Both the position numbers and the translations under genes were made by a program. Below are positions 35,709-44,900 of a stretch of 64,000 nt of DNA, piece after piece. The DNA comes from Shewanella sp. Choline-02u-19 (GTDB lineage: Bacteria; Pseudomonadota; Gammaproteobacteria; Enterobacterales; Shewanellaceae), in assembly GCF_002836205.1 (NCBI RefSeq), contig NZ_PJBE01000012.1, positions 682,001 through 746,000 of the forward strand, given 5' to 3'. Positions within the stretch are counted from its first letter, which is position 1. Each line of letters starts with the position of its first letter. The notes beneath the pieces are model-generated. The model worked only from the letters and a program-made list of their open reading frames with translations. It searched no databases and was not told the DNA's origin.

Positions 35709-35803
35709 AGTGGACTCGTGATATAGGGATTTAATGTTATATCGGCGCTACACACTATCGCTTAAGTGTTTCCTTGTTACAGTATGTAACGCCGAATCCC
35801 GTA

Positions 35804-37225
35804 CTACTTAGCCGAACTTGCTTTGTTTTTTTTCTCAATCGCTTTGCGGGTAAAAGTGATGATAAAGGTGATAACAATAGAGCTTAAGATAAGCCCAATC
35901 GCCAATACCACATTCTGTAAAGCCGTAGGATCAATTGCCAACATTCCTCCTAGACCCACCATCATAATGCCGGACATTAATTTTAGGGTCTGTCCCTCTT
36001 TTTCAGTGAGCTTACGCTTTCCTAAAGAGACACTAAAAGCGATGACGATAATGGCCAGTGGGATCACATAAACAATGTTGTAAAACGCAAGGTACATATA
36101 GCGTTCCATTGTCGGAAGATCGTGCATTGAAAGCACACTGGTATAGATCATTGGAAAGCCAGCTGTGCACAGTAATTCATAAGCGTTAGCAAGAATAGAC
36201 AGCACTACGGTACCGGCAATCATTGCGGTCATGCTGCTAGCACTGGTGAGTTTACCCATGCGCTTGATAAGGCCAGTTCTATTTTCGGCTGACATCGATA
36301 AGGTGACTTCTCCTTTAGTAAAGAAGTAGTCCTTTATATTCACCGCTCCGGCAACAAGGGCGAGCATACCCGCACCTAGAATAATCCAGCCACCGTCGCT
36401 TCCCGCGCCGAGGAGTTGGAATATATTGAGCCATGCGCTCATGAAAATGAAATAGATAAAACCGGAAAAGAAGACAAAAATCCCACCCACAATCAGCATT
36501 CGAGTGCGACTCTTTGCATTTACCATGATAGATAAAAGAAACAGTAATACGAAGAATGCGCATGGATTAAATGCATCAACGCCCGCGAGTACCACCGTTA
36601 GCAGCGGTAATGACATCTGTTCAGGGTGAACGACTCCGATAAGGGGTAACTCAACTGGCTGCACATCTGATGTGCTAATTTCGCTAGTGCTATCAATCCC
36701 TAAATCACAAGTGCCAGCGCTGGCAGATTCACTGCAGGTTTCAAAGAAAGCCCCAGAGCTGGCTGGTGTGTCAGCCGCATGTGTACTGGCGGTTTCTGCT
36801 GTGAGTTTCCCCCCAAGTGAAATGTAATATGATTTTAAACGATCAACTAAAAATTCTCCGGTTACGGCTTGGCTGCTATAACCGATGACGGCTTTTTTTC
36901 CACTGGCAAAGTAAGGGACTGAGCGAGCTTCTGTGCCGGTTTGTTTAGCAATTTCTTGCCAAATCGTCATCGTCTCTGGATCTGAAATCATATGATCTTC
37001 AAGTTCAATCCAGGGATAACGTTCAGGCAAACTATCAATAAAGGGATGTGCTTCTTTACAGTGTGGACAGGTTTGTGACCAGAAAAAATACAGCTTAACT
37101 TTTAGCTCTCCTGCATCATTAGTGTAATGCCAAACGGTGGGTTGTTCTGTTGCCGAGGCAGCAAAGGTGGGGAGTGCGAAGCTCGAAAATAGCAGTGTCA
37201 CTAAGAGTAAAATATATTTGGCCAT
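35804..37225 (-). CDS. Membrane protein with periplasmic thioredoxin domain and DsbD-like membrane domain
   Basis: 473 residues. The signal peptide (1-22, ending LPTFA) is followed by a thioredoxin-like domain with the redox pair C53/C56 in FWSQTCPHCKEA. A variable linker (about 150-200) has several cysteines (FETCSESASAGTCDLG). The C-terminal part from about 205 has about six membrane helices and starts AGVDAFNPCAFFVLLFLLS, resembling the CcdA/DsbD transmembrane region. The order thioredoxin then membrane domain is the reverse of DsbD. It probably moves reducing equivalents across the inner membrane. Partners are unknown. Confidence 0.85.
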   Translation of the reverse strand: MAKYILLLVTLLFSSFALPTFAASATEQPTVWHYTNDAGELKVKLYFFWSQTCPHCKEAHPFIDSLPERYPWIELEDHMISDPETMTIWQEIAKQTGTEARSVPYFASGKKAVIGYSSQAVTGEFLVDRLKSYYISLGGKLTAETASTHAADTPASSGAFFETCSESASAGTCDLGIDSTSEISTSDVQPVELPLIGVVHPEQMSLPLLTVVLAGVDAFNPCAFFVLLFLLSIMVNAKSRTRMLIVGGIFVFFSGFIYFIFMSAWLNIFQLLGAGSDGGWIILGAGMLALVAGAVNIKDYFFTKGEVTLSMSAENRTGLIKRMGKLTSASSMTAMIAGTVVLSILANAYELLCTAGFPMIYTSVLSMHDLPTMERYMYLAFYNIVYVIPLAIIVIAFSVSLGKRKLTEKEGQTLKLMSGIMMVGLGGMLAIDPTALQNVVLAIGLILSSIVITFIITFTRKAIEKKNKASSAK

Positions 37226-37580
37226 AGGAACTCCAAATGGGCAGAAGAAGCGTGATTGAATCGATTGGTATTAGATACTTTACTGAATTGAGGCCTAATT
37301 GATAAATTAATGTGTCAAATATGTGGGCGAATTCTCGAATAAATCACTTTTGGGAACAACCACCGATTTTTAATAATATTTTGAAACTTTTAACTTATTT
37401 TATAATCAGTTACTTCAGCTTGGAATAAATAAGAGGCTTATGATTGATTGTTTTAGTGTTAATAACACGTTTTGGTCGATCGGGCGGTAGCTATTGCTTT
37501 GGTCGAAGGGCTAATCATCAAGCTTGTTGACTCGATGATGATTTAACCCCTGTTCAGCTAGCTTTATCGAATATTTTGGC
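37226..37580. other. Intergenic region with no recognised feature
   Basis: 355 AT-rich bases between two reverse-strand genes. TTTTGGTCGATCGG and TTTGGTCGAAGG near 37470 and 37498 share a short repeat (TTTGGTCGA). No terminator, operator or open frame is clear. Confidence 0.35.
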
Positions 37581-38027
37581 TTATTGAGAGTTAGGAGTGA
37601 CTCCACTGAACTTTGCTACCTGAGGGGTGGTGTCATTGACTTGTGTGTCACACCAGATAATGGCAACAGAACGCTCGGGTTGGTTGCTGGCGGTTAAAAT
37701 ACGGCTAATAATCGGCGCTGGATAAGCAGCATTATTCAAGTAAGTTCTAATCCGATCAATCCTTCTACTCGCTAGCCATTTATTGTAATTTTTGACGTCT
37801 TCGTTATGTTGCACTTTGTTCAATTTAAACTCTAGCAACAGATAACCCGATAGCGACTGATAGTGAGCCATTATGTCGTCAAGTTGAACGCTATATTCAG
37901 TGCTGAAGTAAGAGCTGTTTTTCGCATAGGGGATATCGGCAATATGTGTTTTTTCGCCGCATTGTGCCATCACATTGACTGCAGTTAAATTGGCGATGAT
38001 AAAGCCAATTATGACTATAAACTTCAT
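37581..38027 (-). CDS. Small exported protein with OmpA-like features
   Basis: 148 residues with a signal peptide ending NVMAQ. The region SVQLDDIMAHYQSLSGYLLLEF and later NKWLASRRIDRIRTYLNNAA is like the OmpA C-terminal fold, where N-x-x-L-S-x-R-R-A leads the peptidoglycan-binding helix, here as NKWLASRRIDRIRTYL. Two cysteines (QCGEKT near the mature N terminus and IIWCDT near the end) could form a disulfide. A role at the cell wall is possible but unproven. Single gene on the reverse strand. Confidence 0.6.
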   Translation of the reverse strand: MKFIVIIGFIIANLTAVNVMAQCGEKTHIADIPYAKNSSYFSTEYSVQLDDIMAHYQSLSGYLLLEFKLNKVQHNEDVKNYNKWLASRRIDRIRTYLNNAAYPAPIISRILTASNQPERSVAIIWCDTQVNDTTPQVAKFSGVTPNSQ

Positions 38028-38279
38028 TTTTTAGCATTCCTTTGTAAAATATAAGTCTTTAAAAATCAGTTTTAGCAGAATGTTCCTTGATTTTATGCAG
38101 AGGAATTTATGTTATTGCGGCATTGATTGCAATGATCTTTTACGCTTTAGTTACGACTAAAGTATGGTAAGGATCTTGTTTAGGTAAAGCGTCATAAAAT
38201 GGTCGCCCAGCAATACTCGCCTGCTTTGATGAATGCCCCATTTTATGACAACAAATTGACTGTATTCTAGCCAGATGAA

Positions 38280-38705
38280 TTATTTTAATACTTGTTGATT
38301 CACGGTTAATTTAACATCAATATTATTGCGGATAGCATTCGAATAAGGGCAAACCTGGTGAGCGATACGCACCAATTCTATCGCCGACTCTTGTTCAAGG
38401 TCGAGTTCAATGGTCAGTGCAGCCGTCAGTGCAAATCCGCCAGACTCATTAGCACCAATCCCTATGGTTGCACTAACGGGTGCAGCATTGATGACTATTT
38501 TTTGCTCTCGTGCAACGTGTAATATGGCGTTGGAGAAACATGCCGCATAACCGGCTGCAAAAAGCTGTTCTGGATTAGTCGCATTGCCCGCACCGCCCAT
38601 CTCTTTTGGGTAGCTAAGATTGACATTAAGTAGGCCATCTTCTGTTTTAGCGACACCGTTACGTCCAGCGGTTGCGTTTGCAGTTGTTTGATAAATAGTT
38701 TTCAT
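38280..38705 (-). CDS. ohr: Organic hydroperoxide resistance protein
   Basis: 141 residues, OsmC/Ohr family thiol peroxidase for organic hydroperoxides in the cytoplasm. The reactive cysteines are C56 in YAACFSNA and C119 in QVCPYSNA. The start MKTIYQTTANATAGRNG is characteristic. It is divergent from ohrR, with two matching palindromes between the starts, so expression is likely released by OhrR on peroxide exposure. Confidence 0.95.
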   Translation of the reverse strand: MKTIYQTTANATAGRNGVAKTEDGLLNVNLSYPKEMGGAGNATNPEQLFAAGYAACFSNAILHVAREQKIVINAAPVSATIGIGANESGGFALTAALTIELDLEQESAIELVRIAHQVCPYSNAIRNNIDVKLTVNQQVLK

Positions 38706-38726
38706 GGTAAATCCTTAAGTATTTAG

Positions 38727-38738
38727 ATTGCGCGCAAT
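38727..38738. promoter_or_regulatory. OhrR operator proximal to ohr
   Basis: A perfect 12-bp palindrome, ATTGCGCGCAAT, 22 bases upstream of the ohr start. A sister copy with one change lies 59 bases away next to ohrR. This fits MarR-type operators. Confidence 0.75.
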
Positions 38739-38785
38739 TCAATTGCTAGCAAGTTTATATCGATTTTTATGTTTAACGCAAGTAT

Positions 38786-38797
38786 ATTGTGCGCAAT
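38786..38797. promoter_or_regulatory. OhrR operator proximal to ohrR
   Basis: ATTGTGCGCAAT differs at one position from the ohr-proximal palindrome and lies 24 bases upstream of the ohrR start, suggesting autoregulation. Confidence 0.72.
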
Positions 38798-38820
38798 TAA
38801 GTTTTAAAGGATTCAAATAA

Positions 38821-39273
38821 ATGTCAATTGAGCAAACACGCGATCCGCTATGCCTTGATAATCAAGTGTGTTTTTCGCTGTATAGTGCAACAAATGCGAT
38901 GGTGAGGGCTTACCGACCTTTACTGGAAAAGTTAGATCTTACCTATCCACAATATTTAGTCATGATGGTGCTATGGGAAAATGATGGCATCAGTGTGAAG
39001 GAACTGGGCAACGCGCTGCACTTAGACTCAGGTACGCTAACACCGCTGCTTAAGCGCTTGGAAGTCAAAGGTATGGTGCTTAGAGGACGCAGTGAACTCG
39101 ACGAAAGAGTCCGAGTGCTGCATATCACCGATGCGGCGAGAACGCTAAAACTTGCAGCTGAAAAGGTGCCAGAGCAGATGATGTGCCAGTTAAAAACTTC
39201 GGTTGAAAAGTTGAGCCAGTTAAAATCACTTTGTGATGATATCTACACCGAACTTAGCCATTCAAAGGGGTAA
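38821..39273 (+). CDS. ohrR: MarR-family organic peroxide sensor OhrR
   Basis: 150 residues with a winged helix-turn-helix (SVKELGNALHLDSGTLTPLLKRLE). The redox cysteine is C17 in LDNQVCFSLYSA, the position of the sensing cysteine of OhrR proteins. C11 and cysteines near 121 and 138 could give an intersubunit disulfide. TTTAAAGGA precedes the ATG. It represses the divergent ohr gene until oxidised. Confidence 0.93.
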   Translation: MSIEQTRDPLCLDNQVCFSLYSATNAMVRAYRPLLEKLDLTYPQYLVMMVLWENDGISVKELGNALHLDSGTLTPLLKRLEVKGMVLRGRSELDERVRVLHITDAARTLKLAAEKVPEQMMCQLKTSVEKLSQLKSLCDDIYTELSHSKG

Positions 39274-39421
39274 AGGGGGTTAGCTGTGCCGTTTGAGATG
39301 AATGGTAATGCGGTTAATAGTTGTGACTGCCGGCAATTCAGATAATACTCAAGGAAGCGAGAATGTTAGTTGCGACTTAAGTTCGATGCCAAGTAGGTTA
39401 GGTTTTACATAAGGAGGTGAA

Positions 39422-40597
39422 ATGTCAGCAGTTGATCTAGTTATTGTTGGTGGTGGTATTAATGGTGCAGGCATTGCTCAGTGTGCGGCTGCAGCAGGAT
39501 ACAGTGTCACGTTATTGGAAAAGGGCGTGATTGCCGGTCAAACCTCTGCTAACTCCAGCAAACTTATTCATGGTGGCTTACGTTATTTAGAGACTGGCCA
39601 GCTAGCTTTAGTGAGGCAATCTCTTGCAGAGCGTCGGGCACTGTTAAAACTCGCGCCCTCTTTAGTCAATCCTATTCCGTTTTACATTCCTGTTTATGAA
39701 GATAGTCGCAGAAGCTCTATAGCGATAAGAGCGGGGCTAAGCTTATATTCGATGCTGAGCAATTTTGATTCTCTAGGCCAATTTAAGTCTATTCCGTCAG
39801 TGCATTGGGCAAAAATAAAGGGGCTTAAACTTGACGGGCTTAAAGCGCTTTACCAGTATTGGGACGCTCAAACAGACGATAAGCGACTCACCGAATCTGT
39901 GGTGAAAAATGCGCGTAGTATGGGCGCATATGTACTTGAACATGCTAAATGTATCCAAATAGAGCACCAGAAAAGACATTGTGTTGTGCGTTATGAATGC
40001 CAAGGGCAACAACATGAAGTCGAAGCGCTTGCGGTGGTGAATGCCGCTGGGCCTTGGGTTAATGATGTACTTAATTGTGTGACGCCTGTCGTGTCACCAG
40101 TGCCTATCGAATGGGTGCAAGGTAGCCATTTATTACTGGATATAGCGGCAAACGATGGCATTTTATATCTTGAATCTTGTTTCGATAAACGGGTTATTTT
40201 TGTGATGCCATGGAATGGCAAAACACTGATTGGCACCACCGAAGTCGTGCTTGATGAAATGACGGGACGACCAACGCCCACTGAATCCGAAGTGGATTAT
40301 TTACTGGGTATTTATGGCCATTATTTTCCATCTATGGGGGATGTCGACAGTCTGAAATCTCGTGTTTTGGAAACCTTCTGTGGAGTGCGAGTGCTGCCAA
40401 AGCAGCAAGGAAATGCGTTTGATCGCCCCCGTGACACTTTGCAGCAAACCAGCTCATCGCATCCGCATCTGCTCACACTCTATGGTGGCAAACTGACGAC
40501 TTATCGAACCACCGCTGTCGAAGTGCTTGGATGGCTTGAGTCGCATATTGGCAGCCGCAATGCATTGGCAGACTTCAATCAATTGCAACTGGATTAA
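39422..40597 (+). CDS. GlpD-like FAD-dependent oxidoreductase, short form
   Basis: 391 residues. The FAD-binding start is VDLVIVGGGINGAGIAQCAA. SSKLIHGGLRYLETGQLALV and AAGPWVND are strongly like glycerol-3-phosphate dehydrogenase GlpD, as is YGGKLTTYR near the end. It stops shortly after this, lacking the roughly 110-residue C-terminal domain of the 500-residue GlpD. It therefore may oxidise glycerol 3-phosphate or a related alcohol. No glpF or glpK is near. AAGGAGGTGA precedes the ATG at 39422. Confidence 0.82.
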   Translation: MSAVDLVIVGGGINGAGIAQCAAAAGYSVTLLEKGVIAGQTSANSSKLIHGGLRYLETGQLALVRQSLAERRALLKLAPSLVNPIPFYIPVYEDSRRSSIAIRAGLSLYSMLSNFDSLGQFKSIPSVHWAKIKGLKLDGLKALYQYWDAQTDDKRLTESVVKNARSMGAYVLEHAKCIQIEHQKRHCVVRYECQGQQHEVEALAVVNAAGPWVNDVLNCVTPVVSPVPIEWVQGSHLLLDIAANDGILYLESCFDKRVIFVMPWNGKTLIGTTEVVLDEMTGRPTPTESEVDYLLGIYGHYFPSMGDVDSLKSRVLETFCGVRVLPKQQGNAFDRPRDTLQQTSSSHPHLLTLYGGKLTTYRTTAVEVLGWLESHIGSRNALADFNQLQLD

Positions 40598-40705
40598 GCC
40601 CATTAAGCTTTGTCGCTAAAACTAATTTAGCTTTGTGCTGGGCGCTTCATTAAACTGTCACCTTTATGTCATATTCTTTGGCCGTTTTCACTTTGGAAGT
40701 TGACC

Positions 40706-41887
40706 ATGCTACAGATATTTATTCGATTTTTTTCTCTTGGTTTAATCTCGTTTGGCGGGCCCGCGGCTCATATAGGCTATTTTAGACAGACATTTGTGCA
40801 GGAGCTGCAATGGCTTGATGATAAGCACTATGCCAGTCTGGTGGCGCTAAGCCAGTTTATGCCTGGCCCAGGTTCGAGCCAGGTTGGTTTTGCTATCGGT
40901 TATCATAGAGGCGGCTTATTAGGCGGCCTTGCTGCTTTTTTAGGTTTCACGCTGCCGTCGTTTATTTTACTTTTCTTATTAGCGGTAACCAGCAGTCAAT
41001 GGCTGGACTATTCAATGGCTCAAGGCGTGATACATGGCCTTAAGTTGTTGGCCGTGGTGGTGGTGGCTGATGCCATCTTGATTATGTTTAAGCAATTTTG
41101 CCAACGTAAACAAGCGAAGTTATTGATGGTATTTAGTTGCGTGGTGATTTTACTGCAACCTGCAATGCTGATTCAATTTTCACTATTGGTAATCGCTGCC
41201 ATTATTGGCCGCTATTACCTCTCAGCGACTGACGACAGTGATACACATCCTCCAGTACAAGCACCTGTGCAGCTGAATTTCTTTTGGTTGAGTCTTTTCG
41301 CGGGTTTGCTGATAGCATCTTTAGTGGCAATAGGCCTGTCTACGCAAGCAGGAATTAGCAATCTTACCGAGTTATTCAGTCAGTTTTATCAAGTGGGTAG
41401 CATGGTGTTTGGTGGCGGGCATGTGGTCTTGCCTTTACTGCAATCGAGTATTGGTGACACCATCAATAACGATCAGTTTCTAACGGGTTATGCCTTGGCA
41501 CAAGCAGTCCCTGGACCTATGTTTGCGTTGGCGGCCTTTCTCGGTGCTGAAATTTGGGTGTCGCAACCGTTAGTTGGTGCACTCGTGGCGACTTTAGCGA
41601 TTTTCCTACCTGGATTTTTGTTGATGTTAGTCGCGCTTAAAAGCTGGCATGCGATTAGTAGTCGACCTAAGATAACGGGGGCTATCGCCGGGGTTAATGC
41701 GTGTGTGGTGGGGTTCTTGTTAGCGGCCCTCTATAACCCAATCTTTAGCAGTGCTGTACTGTCGCCATTGGATATGGCACTGGTGATATTAGGTTTTGGT
41801 CTGTTTAAAATATTCAAGCCCAACATCTTTATTCTGGTGGCGGGTTTTGCAATTTCTGGTGGCTTAATTTCTGCGGTCATCACTTAA
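40706..41887 (+). CDS. chrA: Chromate efflux transporter (CHR family)
   Basis: 393 residues from ATG 40706, with GGAAG upstream; an in-frame TTG two codons earlier is less likely. The two homologous halves of long ChrA proteins are visible. The first carries SLGLISFGGPAAHIGYFR and QFMPGPGSSQVG, the second FYQVGSMVFGGGHVVLPLL and AQAVPGPMFALAAF. There are about ten membrane helices. The family exports chromate or acts in sulfate-like anion transport. No chrB regulator is adjacent, so housekeeping use is possible. Confidence 0.9.
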   Translation: MLQIFIRFFSLGLISFGGPAAHIGYFRQTFVQELQWLDDKHYASLVALSQFMPGPGSSQVGFAIGYHRGGLLGGLAAFLGFTLPSFILLFLLAVTSSQWLDYSMAQGVIHGLKLLAVVVVADAILIMFKQFCQRKQAKLLMVFSCVVILLQPAMLIQFSLLVIAAIIGRYYLSATDDSDTHPPVQAPVQLNFFWLSLFAGLLIASLVAIGLSTQAGISNLTELFSQFYQVGSMVFGGGHVVLPLLQSSIGDTINNDQFLTGYALAQAVPGPMFALAAFLGAEIWVSQPLVGALVATLAIFLPGFLLMLVALKSWHAISSRPKITGAIAGVNACVVGFLLAALYNPIFSSAVLSPLDMALVILGFGLFKIFKPNIFILVAGFAISGGLISAVIT

Positions 41888-41922
41888 CGTTAAATGATAA
41901 CGTAAGCGTTCATCGTGCTACT

Positions 41923-41953
41923 AAAAAGCCGCAGATATTCTCTGCGGCTTTTT
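41923..41953. terminator. Bidirectional terminator between chrA and the formate dehydrogenase gene
   Basis: AAAAAGCCGCAGA and TCTGCGGCTTTTT form a perfect stem around TATTC, between two convergent genes. Confidence 0.9.
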
Positions 41954-41987
41954 GATATCAGTAATCGCTCAGTGGCGATATCAGCCC

Positions 41988-44900
41988 CTAGGCTGATTCG
42001 ACTACCATCACCTTTTCAACTTTTACAGCGCACACTTTTAATTCTGGGATCTTGGCTACGGGATCCAAGGCATTAATAGTGAGTTTATTGGCTGCGGACT
42101 CTGCAAAATGAAATGGCAAGAAGATAACACCGGCTTGCGCACGTTTAGTCACAAACGCATCTATCTCAATCTCACCACGCCGGGTCGACAACTTAAGTCT
42201 GTCGCCGTTGTGTATTTGCAGTTGCTCTGCGTCAAATACCGAGATCATCACTCTGGGCTTGCCAAGCTCATTAAGCCCCGGGGTTTTACGGGTGAGTGTG
42301 CCGGTATGGAACTGCTCGAGTAAGCGCCCTGTAGACAGTATCAGTGGGTATTCAGCGCACGGCATTTCAGCCGGGAGTCTATATTGCACTGGGCGCATCT
42401 GGCCTTTGCCATGGGTAAACTGCTTGTTATGCAGTATTGGCGTGCCTGGGTGACCTTCAGCTGGGCAAGGCCACTGCAATCCTTGGCGACCATTGGCCGT
42501 TTCACTGTCGATCATTTTCCAGGTAATACCACGATACTGCGGCGTGACTTCGGTTATCTCATGCCAGATCTGTCTTTCTGTTTGATAATGCCAGTCTTCA
42601 CCCATTTGTTTGGCAATAAGTTGAATTATCTCCCAGTCGTTCTTGGCCTCTCCTGGAGGAGTCACCGCAGGGAGTAGCTGCTGCACTCGGCGTTCGGTAT
42701 TGGTAAAGTGTCCCAGCTTTTCTGCAAACGCAGCGGCAGGCAATACCACATCAGCAAGCTCGGCAGTCTCGGTTAAGAAAATATCTTGTACTACGATGAA
42801 CTCAGAGGCCTTTAAACCTGCAAGTACATGCTTTTGGTCTGGGTCACTCAGTACAGGGTTTTCACCCATGACATATAGGGCTTTGAGTGAACCATGGGTC
42901 AACCCCTGCATCATCTCGGTGGCCGACACTCCTATCTCTGATGGCAGATCGTCTTTGCCCCAAGCTTTTCTAAAGCGCATTTGGACTAACGGGTCATCCA
43001 GTTTTTGATAACCACTAAAGTAATTAGGCAACGCGCCCATATCGCAAGCGCCCTGTACATTACTTTGGCCACGCAGAGGGTTTATACCAGCGCCTTTCAT
43101 CCCTATATTGCCGCATAGTAACTGTAAGTTAGAGATTGCTGTGACATTGTCATGGCCAGAAGTATGTTGGGTAATCCCCATCGCATAATAAATAGCGGTT
43201 TTTTTAGCGGTGCCAATGAGACGAGCAATTTCAACGATATCTTCTGCTTTTACTCCGGTGATTATTGCAGTATTTTCAGGGCTATAGTCATCGCTCATCA
43301 CTTCATCAAAAAGGTCGCTAAAGCCATCGACACGCTGTTGAATATAGTCTAAATCATGCCAATCATTCTTGATAATCTGCTGCATAATTGCATTCAACAG
43401 CATCACATCTGTGCCTGGCTTTTGCGCAACATAAAGCTGGGCTTTATCAGCGATTGAGACTCTTTTAGGGTCGGCAACGATTAAGCGTGCACCATGATCC
43501 TTTATTGCCAGCTTAATATGTGAAGCAATAATGGGATGAGCACTTTCAGTGTCGGATCCAATGATAAATATTAGATCCGAATCTTTAATGCTGGGAATGT
43601 CATTGGTCATGGCACCGCTGCCTATGCTTTCGCGGAGCGCCGTAACTGTTGATGCATGGCAAAGTCGAGCGCAGTGATCGATATTGTTGTTACCAATAAC
43701 GCTGCGAAACAGTTTCTGGAATAGAAAATTGTCTTCGTTGGTGGCCTTGGCCGATGACAAACCCGCTATTGATTTTGCCCCATACACGGCTTTAATTTTG
43801 CTAAATTGATTACCAATATGCGTAATCGCTTCTTGCCAGCTGGCTGGTGTTAGCACGCCATTTTTACGAATAAGTGGCGTTGTTAGGCGCTTGTCACTGT
43901 TGACAAAGTCAAAACCAAAACGGCCCTTAACGCAAAGCATACCAGCGTTGACGGGGGAGTTTTTATCGCCATTGATGTGGCGAATTTGATTCTTTTGTTT
44001 ATCGACATGCATCTCAACACGGCAACCAATACCACAATAGGTACAAATAGTTGAGACCGTTTCCAATGGTTGCTTAAGCTCAGCGGTTAATCCCTGCGTC
44101 TTATCGCGAGAATCGACCAGAGCACCCGTTGGGCAAACTTGCACACAGTTACCACATTGTACGCAATCACTGTCATTCATGGTGGCGCTAAAGCCCACTC
44201 TCGGAGCATTGCGCTGGGCTGTGTCCGTAGAAAAGGGGAGTGCGTGGTAATGGTCTTTTTCAAAACAGATAGCATTGTGACCACTGGCTCCTTTACAGGT
44301 TTCAACACAGGCGCCGCAGCTAATACAGCGGTTGGCATCGAAAGTGATAAAGGGTGCGCTGGTATCGACACTAAAATGCTGGGCATTTTGACTATCGAGC
44401 TCTACTGCCTTGACCTTGTATTCGGTGGCGTAATCTCGCAGTTTACAGTCGGTGTTGACCTGACAAGCACACTCAAGACAACGAGCCGCCTCTTTCATCG
44501 CTTCATCGGGAGCAAAACCGAGTTCTACTTCGCTGAAATTAAGCGCGCGTTGTAGCTTTGCAAGCTCTGGCATTTTACTGCGTAATTGCTGCTCTGTATC
44601 GGGGTAAAGCGCATCGGTGCCAAGCGTGGCTAATTGGCTCATTTTGGCGGCTTTGCTGGAGTTAAATAGCTGTTTATCAAGCTCACAAGTCAGCCCTTGT
44701 GTCAGCAGTTTTTCAATGGCATCGGCAGCTTTTCTGCCATCGGCAACAGCAGCAACTGCAGTGGCGGGTCCTGTTCGAGAATCCCCAATGACAAACAGTT
44801 TATCGAGTCCTGCGGAAAGCCCAGCAGACATCGTATGTTCACAGCCTTCAAATGTATTCCATCGAGTCAGCGCCACTTCACCGGTCGCTAATTTGCTGTC

